DNA of 64,000 nt from CALBZH01 sp964538515 (GCA_964538515.1 CAZIEW010000003.1:83722-147721), one strand, 5' to 3'. Shown: positions 8,824 to 18,038, counted from the stretch's first letter. Translations and numbers: made by a program. Notes: a model not told the origin generated them from the sequence alone.

Positions 8824-9027
8824 CTAGACGTTTTTGCTGGCGACCAGTTTCGCAAAATGCTCAAACGATCGGTCGTAGGTCCGCTCGGCGTCCGCCGGAA
8901 AGCAGCATGCCGGCAGTTGTCGCGCCCTCAAGTGGTACTGTAGGCACTCGCAGCAAATCCCCTTGCGTGTGCATGGGTCATAACTACAGTTGCACTTTTT
9001 GAGATTCTGCTCTTTCTTGCATTCCAT
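8824..9027 (-). CDS. Small cysteine-rich DUF6485 family protein
   Basis: 67 residues with seven cysteines concentrated in residues 3-42, in the order CKK, CNC, C-T-R-K-G-I-C-C-E-C and CCF. It ends with AERTYDRSFEHFAKL. This layout matches the DUF6485 family of short, probably metal-binding proteins common in anaerobes. The ATG at 9027 is preceded by AAGGGG at a good distance. No function is known; a zinc or Fe-S site is an inference from the Cys spacing. It lies downstream of another small gene on the same strand. Confidence 0.75.
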   Translation of the reverse strand: MECKKEQNLKKCNCSYDPCTRKGICCECLQYHLRARQLPACCFPADAERTYDRSFEHFAKLVASKNV

Positions 9028-9040
9028 TGAACGAGCCCCT

Positions 9041-9223
9041 TCAGTGAGCGGCGCTCTGGCCTTTGTCCCCCTTCGAGATGAGGAAGCTCATGATGAAGAG
9101 GAGAGCCACCTCCCAGACGAGCACCGCCGTCCACTTTTCAAAAAAATGCCACATGAGGCCCCCGCCGACGATGGCCGGAACGCCTGTCAAGATCAGCATG
9201 CCCATTCTCCAGGACCAGTTCAT
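9041..9223 (-). CDS. Small two-helix membrane protein
   Basis: 60 residues from the ATG at 9223, which has GGGAGG eight bases upstream; the frame stays open for eight more codons without a better ribosome site. The sequence starts MNWSWRMGMLILTGVPAIVG and has two hydrophobic helices, about residues 7-22 and 31-47, with a lysine-rich tail. I do not recognise a characterised family, though short proteins of this make-up are common in sulfate reducers. It lies 13 bases upstream of the DUF6485 gene and probably shares its transcript. Confidence 0.6.
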   Translation of the reverse strand: MNWSWRMGMLILTGVPAIVGGGLMWHFFEKWTAVLVWEVALLFIMSFLISKGDKGQSAAH

Positions 9224-9491
9224 CTGTCTGCCTCCCATGGATACCATTCTTCAACGGATCACCCTTGGAGCCCAGTTCAACAAGAGCCCGATGCACCGGC
9301 GATCGCCGTTTTCCCAAAGAAATGTTTGAACTTTCTAGCACGAGCAGGATCACGTTTCAATGGTTTTGGCAGAACGAGTGGTTTCCCGGCGAGAGGGGGT
9401 ATGCTATGTTCGGAGCGACTTCAAAGGGTTTGGGTTGTGTCCGAATAGGCACTGGCCAAGCGTTGTGACAAATGATTCCAAGCGGAACGCC

Positions 9492-10511
9492 ATGAAAATT
9501 TTGGGCATTGAAAGCTCTTGCGATGAAACCGCTGCCGCGGTCGTGGAAGACGGCAGACGGGTCCTTTCGGATGTGGTGGCCAGCCAGATCGCCCTCCACA
9601 GCCCTTACGGAGGGGTTGTCCCCGAGCTCGCCTCCCGCAAGCACGTGGAGGTGATCCTGCCCGTGGTCGATCAGGCCTTGTCTGAGGCGGGCCTTGGCCG
9701 GGAAAGCGTGGATGCCATTGCCGTGACTCAAGGGCCGGGACTCATCGGCGCCCTGCTCGTGGGAATGAGCGCGGCCAAGGCCATGGCCTATGCGTGGCGC
9801 AAGCCCCTCATCGCGGTCAATCACCTGGAAGGGCACATGCAGGCTGCTTTTCTGCGGCGCGAGCCATTGGATCGCCCTTTCGCGTGCCTGGTTGTCTCCG
9901 GTGGGCATTCGGCCCTGTATCACGTGGAGCCGGATGGTCGGAGCCGCTTGCTTGGCGGTACCCGAGACGACGCCGCCGGTGAGGCGTTCGATAAGGTCGC
10001 GAAGCTCTTGGACTTGGGATACCCCGGGGGCGTTGTGATTGATCGGCTTGCTGCGCAGGGAAATAGCGCAGCGTTTCAGTTTCCAAAAGCCCTTCTGGAC
10101 CGAGATTCCCTGGAGTTCAGCTTCAGCGGCATCAAAACGGCGGTGGCCAATTTCGTGCGGCGCTTTGGACCGCCTCCCAGGGTGGGGGATGCGGGTCCCT
10201 ACCGTCTTGAGGACCTCGTGGCGAGCTTTCAGGAAGCCGTGGTGGATGTGCTCGTCACCAAGACCTTTCGTGCGGTGGGCCAATGCGGGGTGCGGGACGT
10301 GGCCGTCGTGGGAGGCGTGGCGGCCAACCGGCGGCTGAGGCAGCGGCTCGGAGAGGAGGCGGCCTACCACCGGGTCGAGCTGCATCTGCCCGAGCCCCGG
10401 TACTGCACGGACAACGCGGTCATGATCGCGGCCGCTGGCTATGCCGTTTATCGTCGGGCGGGTTTTTGCCACAATCCCTTGGAGCTGGATGCGGTGTCGA
10501 GATGGCTCTAA
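9492..10511 (+). CDS. tsaD: tRNA N6-adenosine threonylcarbamoyltransferase
   Basis: 339 residues. TsaD transfers threonylcarbamoyl from TC-AMP to A37 of ANN-decoding tRNAs, working with TsaB, TsaE and TsaC, in the cytoplasm. Family landmarks are the opening KILGIESSCDETAAAVV, the metal-binding pair in NHLEGHMQA (His about 110 and 114), VVSGGHSALY near 137 and DDAAGEAFDKVAKLLDLGYP near 160. The long open frame upstream is ignored because the ATG at 9492 begins the conserved domain exactly. It overlaps the next gene (rsmA) by ten bases, so translation and ribosome assembly factors are made together. Confidence 0.97.
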   Translation: MKILGIESSCDETAAAVVEDGRRVLSDVVASQIALHSPYGGVVPELASRKHVEVILPVVDQALSEAGLGRESVDAIAVTQGPGLIGALLVGMSAAKAMAYAWRKPLIAVNHLEGHMQAAFLRREPLDRPFACLVVSGGHSALYHVEPDGRSRLLGGTRDDAAGEAFDKVAKLLDLGYPGGVVIDRLAAQGNSAAFQFPKALLDRDSLEFSFSGIKTAVANFVRRFGPPPRVGDAGPYRLEDLVASFQEAVVDVLVTKTFRAVGQCGVRDVAVVGGVAANRRLRQRLGEEAAYHRVELHLPEPRYCTDNAVMIAAAGYAVYRRAGFCHNPLELDAVSRWL

Positions 10512-11356
10512 TGTCTCTCACGCCCAAGCAATACTTCCAATCCATCGGCCAGCGTCCTCGAAAACGCTTCGGACAGCATTTCCTTTCGCAGCCGGGAACC
10601 GCCGAGCGAATCGTCGACGCGGCAGAGCTCGGTCTGGAAGACGAGGTCGTGGAAGTGGGGCCCGGTCTGGGAGCCTTGACGCGGTTTGTCGCTCCCAGGG
10701 TGAAGCGTCTGTACCTGGTCGAGCTCGATCGGGATCTTGCGGAATACCTCCGCCGTCAACTAGCGGATTCGGCCCCGCATGTGACCGTGTATGAGCAGGA
10801 TGTGCTGTCGTTCGATTTCGCTGCCCTGCACCGAATGAGTGGGGCTCCTCTGGTCGTGGTGGGAAACCTCCCTTACAACATCAGCTCCCCCTTGGTCTTC
10901 CGCCTCTTTGAGGCGCTCGGTGCGGTGGACCGGGCAGTCTTCATGGTCCAAAAGGAAGTGGGAGACCGATTGGCCGCCGTCCCTGGCTCGAAGGATTATG
11001 GTGTCCTGTCGGTTCTGCTGGGCATCTATGCTCGCGTGACGCCGCTCTTTTCCGTCGCGCCCGGCCAGTTCTATCCTCCTCCCAAGGTCGATTCGCTGGT
11101 ACTGAAAATAACCTTCCGACCTGATCCGCTCGCACCGCCCTCAGAGCTTGGCTCGATCCGATCCGTGGTAAACGCAGCCTTCCAGCAGCGACGCAAGACC
11201 GTTGCGAACGCTCTGAAGTCCCTTGTGAAAGGATCCAAGGATCGTATCGATGGGCTACTCATGGAAGTCGGGGTGGATCCCATGCGAAGGCCCGAAGCCT
11301 TGAGCCCCGAGCAATATGTGCGGATTGCGGCGGCAATCAAGACTGGCAGGGCTTAG
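10502..11356 (+). CDS. rsmA: 16S rRNA dimethyladenosine transferase
   Basis: 284 residues. RsmA (KsgA) dimethylates A1518 and A1519 in helix 45 of 16S rRNA during 30S maturation. Motifs include KRFGQHFLSQPG near residue 20, the SAM-binding VVEVGPGLGALTR near 48 and the catalytic N-L-P-Y of VVGNLPYNISSPLVF near 121. The start may be the ATG at 10502, ten bases inside tsaD, or the one at 10511 that overlaps the tsaD stop (TAATG). Both give essentially the same protein. It is followed by a structured spacer and a convergent gene. Confidence 0.97.
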   Translation: MALMSLTPKQYFQSIGQRPRKRFGQHFLSQPGTAERIVDAAELGLEDEVVEVGPGLGALTRFVAPRVKRLYLVELDRDLAEYLRRQLADSAPHVTVYEQDVLSFDFAALHRMSGAPLVVVGNLPYNISSPLVFRLFEALGAVDRAVFMVQKEVGDRLAAVPGSKDYGVLSVLLGIYARVTPLFSVAPGQFYPPPKVDSLVLKITFRPDPLAPPSELGSIRSVVNAAFQQRRKTVANALKSLVKGSKDRIDGLLMEVGVDPMRRPEALSPEQYVRIAAAIKTGRA

Positions 11357-11449
11357 TACCACAACGAGAGATTTGGCTCCCTCGCCCCCGTCTTGGGGGA
11401 GCGGAGACGTCCGCAGATCCTCATGGAGCCTGGACGTCTCGTTGTAGTA
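11357..11449. repeat. Long imperfect inverted repeat between convergent genes
   Basis: TACCACAACGAGA (11357-11369) pairs with TCTCGTTGTAGTA (11437-11449) with one G-T wobble, enclosing a GC-rich core with a CCCCCGTCTTGGGGG hairpin. It directly follows the rsmA stop and precedes the end of the LysR gene. It can serve as a two-way terminator, or be a small palindromic repeat element. Confidence 0.55.
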
Positions 11450-11480
11450 TTAGAGGCCCCTCCCGGAATGGCTCACAAGG

Positions 11481-12371
11481 TCAGGCGCTCTTGCGCAGAT
11501 GCTCGATGAAGGCGGCGCAAAGCGGGGAGGATTGCCGGTTCTTGCGTTGCGCCAGATAAAACGGCCGAAGGATTCGAGCTCCCTCCAAGGGGATGGCGAC
11601 CAGGGTGCGCCGTTCCAAGTCTTCGGCGACCGCCTGTGAAGACAAGATGGAAACGCCGATTCCCGCCTTGATTCCCTGGCGGACGGCTTCGGTGGTTCCC
11701 ATTTCCGCGACGGGCTTAAGGCGCAAAGGATCGAAACCCGCGGCCTCAAAGGCCTGGAAGGTCACAATCCGCGTTCCGGAGCCGCGCTCTCGGAGAATGA
11801 AGGGCTCGCTGGCCAGCTCCTCCAGGGGGATGGATGTCCTGGAAGCCCAAGCATGCTGGGGTGGAACGACCAAGATGAGCTCGTCCGAGAACGCTTCCTC
11901 CCAAACGATCCTGCGGTCTGCCCATTTGGCGCCGATGAGCCCCGCCTCCAACGTGCCGTCCAGGATCTTCTCGACGATCTGCCCGCTGCTCGAGATTTTG
12001 AGCGTGATCTGTATGGTCGGGTAGGCCGCCTTGAACGAGCCGATCAGTGTGGGGAGGACGTAGGTTCCGGGGATGGTGCTGGCGCCAATGTTCAAATGCC
12101 CTGAGAGCACCCCTCTGTAACGGTCGAGCGCCTGAAGCGCTTCGTTGCGCAGTTGAATCATCTGACGAGCGTATTTGTAGAGGATCTTTCCCGCCGGGGT
12201 GGGCAGGACTTCGCGGCCAAAGCGGTCGAGCAGCTTTTCCCCCGTCATTTCTTCGAGCATTCGGATGTGCTCGCTGACGGTGGGCTGGGTGAGAAACGAG
12301 GCGTCGGCGGCCTTGGTGAAGCTTTGCAGCTCGATGACCTTGCAGAAGACTTCCAGGCGGTGAATGTCCAT
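11481..12371 (-). CDS. LysR family transcriptional regulator (CysB-like; possibly selenium-metabolism type)
   Basis: 296 residues. Residues 1-60 are the winged helix-turn-helix (FTKAADASFLTQPTVSEHIRMLEE), followed by the linker helix and a periplasmic-binding-like effector domain opening with GHLNIGASTIPGTYVLP. The N-terminus MDIHRLEVFCKVIELQSFTKAA resembles a subgroup that annotation pipelines call selenium-metabolism-associated LysR regulators. I recall this from memory and cannot confirm it. No selenium gene is adjacent. The gene is neither divergent from an obvious target nor clearly in an operon; upstream on the same strand is the ABC-F gene, 57 bases away. Regulation targets are unknown. 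Confidence 0.85.
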   Translation of the reverse strand: MDIHRLEVFCKVIELQSFTKAADASFLTQPTVSEHIRMLEEMTGEKLLDRFGREVLPTPAGKILYKYARQMIQLRNEALQALDRYRGVLSGHLNIGASTIPGTYVLPTLIGSFKAAYPTIQITLKISSSGQIVEKILDGTLEAGLIGAKWADRRIVWEEAFSDELILVVPPQHAWASRTSIPLEELASEPFILRERGSGTRIVTFQAFEAAGFDPLRLKPVAEMGTTEAVRQGIKAGIGVSILSSQAVAEDLERRTLVAIPLEGARILRPFYLAQRKNRQSSPLCAAFIEHLRKSA

Positions 12372-12428
12372 GAAGTGGTTTCCTTGTGGAGCGTTTTCCG
12401 TGGGGGGCTGCCGGTGCGAATGGACGTG

Positions 12429-14420
12429 TCAGACAGCCTTTTCCTTTTCCTTCCAAAAGGTCAGCTCAAGCGCTTCCAGCTCCAGAGCCCGTTCTTCCCA
12501 TTCGGCTGTGAGATCTTGGATGCGCTTCTGGCATTGCTGGTAGTCTTTGTTCAGATCCTTGATGTCCGTTCCGTCGCAATAGGTCTCCGGCGCAGCCAGC
12601 CGCGCCTTGAGCTGATCGAGCTGACTGTGCTCGGCGTCCAGCCTGGCCTCCAAGTCCTGTACGTGCTTCTGCAGGGGAGCCTTCAACCGGTAGAGCTCAT
12701 TGCGCCACTCCGCCTCCAGCCGCTTCTTGTCCTGTACCTTGCGAGGGGTGCTGACCGGAGCTGCTGCCTTGGACTCCTTTTGACGGCCGTCTTCCAGGGG
12801 CAACTGCTCCTGGTCCAGGCGCTGCTTCCAAATCATCAGGTAGTCGTCGTAATTCCCGGGAAAGCGATGAATGGCGCCTTTGTCCGCGACCAGAACCGAT
12901 GTGGCGATCGCATTCATGAAGTGACGATCATGGCTGATGAAGCACAAGGCGCCCGGATAGTCTTCCAGCGCCTCTTCGAGGACCGCTCGGGACGGGATGT
13001 CGAGGTGGTTGGTGGGCTCGTCGAGAAGGAGCACGTTCGGACGTTGCAAGAGGAGCTTGCAGAGCGTCAGGCGCGCTTTTTCTCCACCGCTCAGCACCGA
13101 TACGCGCTTCAAGACGTCGTCGCCAGGGAAGAGAAAGGCGCCGAGGAGGCTTCTCACCTGCGTTTGAGTCAGGTCTCCGGCGACCGACGCCGCTTCGTCG
13201 AGCACCGTACAGTCGGCTCTGAGGAGCTCCCACTGGTGCTGGGCGTAATACCCCAGGACAACCTGATGCCCCAGCTGGCGCACGCCGTCGCTCACGGGCT
13301 CGATCCCTGCCAGCATCTTCAGGAGCGTGCTCTTGCCCGCGCCGTTCGGCCCCAGGAAGGCGATGCGATCTCCGCGCTCGACGACGAGGTCGATCCCCCT
13401 GTAGACCTGCTGATCTCCGTAGCTCTTGTGAACGTTTTGAAGCTCCAGGACCCGCTTCCCGCATCGAGCGGGCTCCGGGAAGCTGAAGTGGATGGATGAG
13501 GTTTCCGCCGGCGCCTCGATGCGCTCGACTTTGTCCAGGGCCTTGATTCGGCTTTGGACTTGTCTGGCCCGGTCTTTCCGATACCGGTTGCGCTCGATGA
13601 AGCGCTCGACCTGTCGCAGCCGCTCCTGCTGGTTCTTGAACGAAGCCAGGTGGATTTCCTGACGACGCGCCTTCTCGTCCAGGTAGGCATCGTAGTTGCC
13701 CGAGTATTCCTGTAGCTTGCCTTGCTCCAGCTCAAGAATGCGCGTGACGACGCGGTTGAGGAATGCCCTGTCGTGCGCGATGATGATCATGGCCGAGGGA
13801 CTGCTGAGTAGATACTGCTCGAGCCACAGGAGCGTTTCCAGGTCCAGGTGGTTGGTGGGCTCGTCGAGCAGCATCAGGTCGGGCTCGGAGAGCAGGAGCC
13901 GTGCCAGCTCAACTCGCATGATCCATCCGCCGCTCAAGTCGGAAACGGGCCGATTGAATCCGCTCTCGCGAAAGCCAAGTCCGCTCAGGATCTTTGCGGC
14001 TCGGGCCTCGAGATCGTAGCCGCCGAGGTGCTCGAGGCGTTCGAGCAATCTAGCGTGCTCGATGCCGGTGGCCTCGATCGTTGCGTGGTCGGTTGACTTG
14101 TCCAAAACGGTCTGAAGCCGCTCCAGCTCCGTGCGTACCTCCTGGACCGCTTGGTCGACATCGGTCACATGGGAAAGAATGGTCCGATCACGGCTGGGGA
14201 CCCATTGCTGGGGCAAGTAGCCGATCTTGACATGCTTGGCACGTGCAACGGCCCCAGAGTCCGGGTGAGACTCTTCGAGCAGCAGGTGAAACAGGGTGGT
14301 CTTTCCGGCGCCATTGGGACCGATCAGTCCGATGCGCTCGCCCGCGTTGATATGGAACGAGACTCCTTGAAAAAGGTCTTTCTTGCCGAGAGATTTACTG
14401 ATGTTCTGAACGGTGAGCAC
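12429..14420 (-). CDS. ABC-F family ATPase (Uup/YheS-like ribosome-associated protein)
   Basis: 663 residues from GTG 14420, which has GGAGG nine bases upstream; the earlier ATG at 14444 is less well placed. Two ATPase domains without membrane segments are seen, with Walker A GPNGAGKTT and GPNGAGKST, signatures LSGGW and LSGGEKARL, and two LLLDEPTNHLD boxes. Between them is the ABC-F linker with KDRARQVQSRIKALDK, and the end is a charged coiled coil (about residues 560-655), as in Uup/YheS. ABC-F proteins act at the ribosomal E site to relieve stalls or remodel ribosomes. An antibiotic-resistance role is not supported by context. Cytoplasmic. Confidence 0.92.
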   Translation of the reverse strand: MLTVQNISKSLGKKDLFQGVSFHINAGERIGLIGPNGAGKTTLFHLLLEESHPDSGAVARAKHVKIGYLPQQWVPSRDRTILSHVTDVDQAVQEVRTELERLQTVLDKSTDHATIEATGIEHARLLERLEHLGGYDLEARAAKILSGLGFRESGFNRPVSDLSGGWIMRVELARLLLSEPDLMLLDEPTNHLDLETLLWLEQYLLSSPSAMIIIAHDRAFLNRVVTRILELEQGKLQEYSGNYDAYLDEKARRQEIHLASFKNQQERLRQVERFIERNRYRKDRARQVQSRIKALDKVERIEAPAETSSIHFSFPEPARCGKRVLELQNVHKSYGDQQVYRGIDLVVERGDRIAFLGPNGAGKSTLLKMLAGIEPVSDGVRQLGHQVVLGYYAQHQWELLRADCTVLDEAASVAGDLTQTQVRSLLGAFLFPGDDVLKRVSVLSGGEKARLTLCKLLLQRPNVLLLDEPTNHLDIPSRAVLEEALEDYPGALCFISHDRHFMNAIATSVLVADKGAIHRFPGNYDDYLMIWKQRLDQEQLPLEDGRQKESKAAAPVSTPRKVQDKKRLEAEWRNELYRLKAPLQKHVQDLEARLDAEHSQLDQLKARLAAPETYCDGTDIKDLNKDYQQCQKRIQDLTAEWEERALELEALELTFWKEKEKAV

Positions 14421-14681
14421 TGCCGTGAGCCTCCAAGAGAACAACTCGCATCGTCCAAAGCTATTGCCAGGACGATGTCATCGAGATGCCGTTTCGCCCT
14501 CAGGTCTAGATCTCGAAGCGCCTATTGTACCGTTAGACTGCTCGGATTTCTACGGGGGACCACCGAACCTGAGAAAGAGTTGCCCGCAATCCGCAAAACG
14601 TGGTACACAGGTGCACCTGTCAGAGGGTTACCAGGCAAGCGATTCCTTCAATTTCCCGGTGTGTTGAAACGAGGCTCATTC

Positions 14682-15395
14682 TTGACATCTTCCAGTCCAC
14701 TCCAGGCCGTAGTGTTTGATTGTGACGGTATTCTGGTCGATACGGAGCCCCTTCATTACCAGGCCTTTCAGGAGGTTCTGAAGCCTTTGGGGCTTGGGTT
14801 CGGTTACGACCGCTACCTGGATCGGTACATCGGTTTCGATGATCGGGATGCCTTCAGGGAGGCCTTTCGGGAAGGCGAGCGAGCGCTTGAGCCCGGGGCA
14901 TTGGATCACTTGATGATCGAGAAGGCTGGAGCCTTGCTCCGTTTGGTGGAAAGAGGTGTTAAGAGCTTTCCTGGGGTCGTGGAGCTGGTTCGGGAGCTGC
15001 GTGCCAAGGGGATACCGCTGGCTGTGGCCTCCGGAGCCTTGAGGCATGAGGTGCTCCTTTTTGTCAATGCCCTGGGGCTGGGCGACGCGTTTCGGGTAGT
15101 GGTCGCAGCCGACGACGTGGCGCGCAGCAAGCCGGACCCGGAGACATATCGACTGGCTGTGGAGCGTCTGAGGGCTTTCGGGAGCTGCGACGATTTAACG
15201 CCGGGGTCCTGTGTGGCGATCGAGGACACGGTAACCGGAATCCAGTCTGCCCGGAGGGCCGGCCTGGTGGTCCTCGGGGTTGCCAATTCTTATCCTGCGG
15301 ACGAGCTGAGGCCCCATGCCGATTGTGTTGTGGAGAGTCTGGATGAGGTCGGAGCGGACAAACTGAGTCGGTTGGTTGAAACAGCTAAACGTTGA
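14682..15395 (+). CDS. HAD superfamily phosphatase/phosphomutase (beta-PGM/GPH-like)
   Basis: 237 residues. The nucleophile motif VVFDCDGILVDTEP is near residue 9. Motif II is in LAVASGA near 113, motif III Lys is in SKPDPETY near 150, and the acidic motif IV is CVAIEDTVTGIQSA near 177. The helical cap between motifs I and II marks subclass I, as in beta-phosphoglucomutase, phosphoglycolate phosphatase and DOG phosphatase. The TTG at 14682 has GAGG seven bases upstream; GTG 14661 and TTG 14664 are alternatives, and the frame is open much further upstream without homology. The substrate cannot be told. It is followed closely by the TolC-like gene. Confidence 0.85.
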   Translation: MTSSSPLQAVVFDCDGILVDTEPLHYQAFQEVLKPLGLGFGYDRYLDRYIGFDDRDAFREAFREGERALEPGALDHLMIEKAGALLRLVERGVKSFPGVVELVRELRAKGIPLAVASGALRHEVLLFVNALGLGDAFRVVVAADDVARSKPDPETYRLAVERLRAFGSCDDLTPGSCVAIEDTVTGIQSARRAGLVVLGVANSYPADELRPHADCVVESLDEVGADKLSRLVETAKR

Positions 15396-15432
15396 GCCCC
15401 TCCGAGGGGAGGGCAATCCTGGAGTGATGCGA

Positions 15433-16791
15433 ATGAAGGGGATCGTTGCTTGTCTTTGCTTCATTCTGGCCGGGATTCAGCAGGGGATCTGCTTTGCGGG
15501 AGAATCGCCGACGGTCCTCGGCGCCGAACCGCTCACCATGTCTCGGGCTGTTGAGTATGGCTTGGAGCACAACCGAGCACTTCGATCTGCAAAGCAGGAT
15601 GTGATGGCCGTCGATCAACAAGTGCGGCAGGCCAGAGCCGGCTTCCTCCCCAAGTTGGATTCTCGGTACTCGTTTCGCCGCCTGGAGGATCAGCCATACG
15701 CAAAAGCGGACATCTCTGGTGGCCAATCGGTGGAATTTGCCACGGGATACAGGAACACGAATCGTTGGGAGGTGGAGCTCTCACAGCCCCTCTTTGCCGG
15801 TTTCGGGATTACCGCCCAGCACCGGAGCGCCAAAAAAGATCTGAAGATTGCCGGGTTCAAGCAAGAGCAAACCAAGCTGGATGTGATCCGGAACATCCAG
15901 CGGGCCTTTCTGCAGGTCCTCCTGGCAGAGAAGCTTCACGAGGTCACCAAGGAAAACGTGGCCAGCCTCGAGGTTCAGCGAAAGAACGCCCAGGCGAGCT
16001 TCGAGCAGGGACTGACGGCCCAGAACGACGTCCTCAAAGCTGATGTGGCCGTTGCCCAGGCCCGACAGCGCGAGAGGGCGGCCGCGAAGGACCTGTCGCT
16101 CATCCGCTCGCAGCTGAACCAGTTGCTCGATTTGGACCTGAAGCAGGCTCTGGTGCTTTCGGAGCAGGAAATCCACCTGCAAGTCCCACCGACCATGGAC
16201 GAGCTCAACGCGATCGCCGAACGACAGCGTCCGGAATATCTTTCCCTCAATGAGTCCATTCTCCAGACGCAGGATGGGATCACCGGGGCGCGAAGCCGCT
16301 ATTACCCCCACCTCTCGGCTTTCGCCCAATACTATCGTGACGGCAATGATTTTTTCGCCAATAACAACGACTTCACCAATTCCAACAACGCAGCGGTTGG
16401 CCTTCGCATGGATTGGAACCTGTTCGAGGGCGGCAAGACGGACGCTTCCATCAAAGAGCTTCGGTACAAGCAGAGTGCCTTGGAAGAGCTGCGCCGCGAT
16501 CTCAAACAGCAAATTGCCCTGCAGGTCGAGGACGCCTACGAGCAGCTGCAGGTGGCTCGAGCGAATATCGAGACCGCCCAGGCGGCTCTCAAGCAGGCGG
16601 AAGAGAACCAGCGCATGACGACGCTCCAGTACCGCGAGCAATTGGTGATTTTTCTCGAGGTCCTGAACGCACAGGTCTTTGTGGCGCAGACCAAGGCGGA
16701 TTACTACCAGGCCCTTTACGGCTACCAGCTGGCCTGGGTTGATCTCGAGCGTGCGGTGGGAGGACCCGTTTCCGGCGACATGAAGCCGTGA
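15433..16791 (+). CDS. TolC family outer-membrane efflux channel protein
   Basis: 452 residues. A signal peptide (ending GICFAGES) precedes two OEP repeats, each with two long heptad-like helices (about residues 130-215 and 330-420) and beta segments such as RWEVELSQPLFAGFG and VGLRMDWNLFEGGKTDA. The latter is the family hallmark 'L.W.lFdGG'. It forms a trimeric outer-membrane and periplasmic duct used with an inner-membrane pump and adaptor, neither of which is adjacent. The start at ATG 15433 is chosen for GGAG at 15421-15424; ATG 15427 is too close to it. It lies 37 bases after the HAD gene. Confidence 0.88.
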   Translation: MKGIVACLCFILAGIQQGICFAGESPTVLGAEPLTMSRAVEYGLEHNRALRSAKQDVMAVDQQVRQARAGFLPKLDSRYSFRRLEDQPYAKADISGGQSVEFATGYRNTNRWEVELSQPLFAGFGITAQHRSAKKDLKIAGFKQEQTKLDVIRNIQRAFLQVLLAEKLHEVTKENVASLEVQRKNAQASFEQGLTAQNDVLKADVAVAQARQRERAAAKDLSLIRSQLNQLLDLDLKQALVLSEQEIHLQVPPTMDELNAIAERQRPEYLSLNESILQTQDGITGARSRYYPHLSAFAQYYRDGNDFFANNNDFTNSNNAAVGLRMDWNLFEGGKTDASIKELRYKQSALEELRRDLKQQIALQVEDAYEQLQVARANIETAQAALKQAEENQRMTTLQYREQLVIFLEVLNAQVFVAQTKADYYQALYGYQLAWVDLERAVGGPVSGDMKP

Positions 16792-16843
16792 GGCCGGCCC
16801 CACCGGCTGTCTTCGTCCCGGTAAAACGGAGAAATGAGGCTGT

Positions 16844-18037
16844 ATGATTCAGACTCCGATGGAGGAAATAGCGAGCAGACTTGCAACGCTGCAGGCATTG
16901 CTCGCAAAGCATGACGTGGACGCGGCTATCGTTCGGCAGAATGCGGACCTCTTCTATTTGACGGGAACGGTTCAGGATGCCCACCTCATCGTTCCGGCCT
17001 CCGGTCGGCCGGTCTTCCTTGTTCGGCGTGACGTGCGGCGCGCGCAAAGCCAATCGCCCATCCGCCCCATCCGCTCCCTGAGCAGCATTAAGGAAGTTCC
17101 TCCCGCCGTCTTCGAAGCGTGCGGCAGTGACGCGATCAAACGGATCGGGATGGAGCTCGACGTGCTGCCGACCAGCTCGTTCTTCTTTTACGACGAAAAG
17201 CTGTTTCCCAAGCAGCAAATCGTGGATGTGGGAGGCATCATCCGGCAGATCCGCATGATCAAGTCGGACTGGGAAATCTCCATGATGCGGAAAGCCGCGG
17301 CAATTTCGCGAGCGGTGGCCGATGCGGTCCCGAAGCTGCTCAGGGAGGGGATGAGCGAGCTTGAGCTGAGCGTTGAGCTGGAGCGAGTGGGGCGGCTCGC
17401 CGGTCACTTGGGGTTGATTCGCCTTCGTGCGTTCAACATGGACATGTATTTCGGGCACGTGCTTTCAGGGCCCGAGGCTGCGGTGCCGTCCTATGCCGAT
17501 GCCCCCACGGGTGGGGTGGGGTTGAGCGCTGCCTTCGGGCAGGGGCCCGGTGAGCGGAAAATTCGGTCCGGTGAGATGATCAGTGTGGATACCATGATGA
17601 ACTATCACGGATATCTGAATGACCAGACGCGCAACTACTGCCTTGGCGATCCCCCTGGAAAGCTGCTCGAAGCCTATGCGCTCGTCATGGAAATCCATCA
17701 GCGATTCAAGGACGCTGCGCGTCCGGGGGCGATTACCGGGGAGCTTTACGATCGGGTGATGGCCTGGGTCCGGGAGAAAGGCTGGGAAGACTATTTCATG
17801 GGATACGGGAGCGCGCGCGTGAGCTTTGTCGCGCATGGCCTTGGGATTGAAGTCGACGAATTCCCCTTCATCGCACAAGGTCAGACAGTTCCCTTGAGCG
17901 AGGGCATGACATTTGCCTTCGAGCCAAAATTCATCGTGCCCGAGCTGGGTATTGCGGGAATGGAGAACACCTACCTTGTGACGGCGGCGGGATTGGAGTC
18001 CTTGAACACGGCGAGCGAACAGCTGGTGATCGTTTAG
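16844..18037 (+). CDS. M24 family metallopeptidase (Xaa-Pro aminopeptidase/creatinase type)
   Basis: 397 residues. The N-terminal creatinase-like domain (about 1-135) contains DLFYLTGTVQDAHLIVP. The C-terminal pita-bread domain carries all five di-metal ligands: Asp in ISVDTMMNYHG, Asp in LNDQTRNY, His in FVAHGLGIEVDE, Glu in FAFEPKFIVP and Glu in GMENTYLV. It therefore should be an active peptidase cleaving X-Pro bonds, or a related hydrolase such as creatinase; the metal set favours peptidase. No signal peptide, so cytoplasmic. Its stop lies one base from the end of the convergent PKD-protein gene. The ATG at 16844 follows GAGGCTGT. Confidence 0.88.
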   Translation: MIQTPMEEIASRLATLQALLAKHDVDAAIVRQNADLFYLTGTVQDAHLIVPASGRPVFLVRRDVRRAQSQSPIRPIRSLSSIKEVPPAVFEACGSDAIKRIGMELDVLPTSSFFFYDEKLFPKQQIVDVGGIIRQIRMIKSDWEISMMRKAAAISRAVADAVPKLLREGMSELELSVELERVGRLAGHLGLIRLRAFNMDMYFGHVLSGPEAAVPSYADAPTGGVGLSAAFGQGPGERKIRSGEMISVDTMMNYHGYLNDQTRNYCLGDPPGKLLEAYALVMEIHQRFKDAARPGAITGELYDRVMAWVREKGWEDYFMGYGSARVSFVAHGLGIEVDEFPFIAQGQTVPLSEGMTFAFEPKFIVPELGIAGMENTYLVTAAGLESLNTASEQLVIV

Positions 18038-18038
18038 G

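Noticed and set aside
12153..13499. A 448-codon plus-strand open frame.
   Set aside because: It is the antisense shadow of the LysR and ABC-F genes, whose motifs are complete on the other strand. GC-rich codon bias opens the opposite frame.
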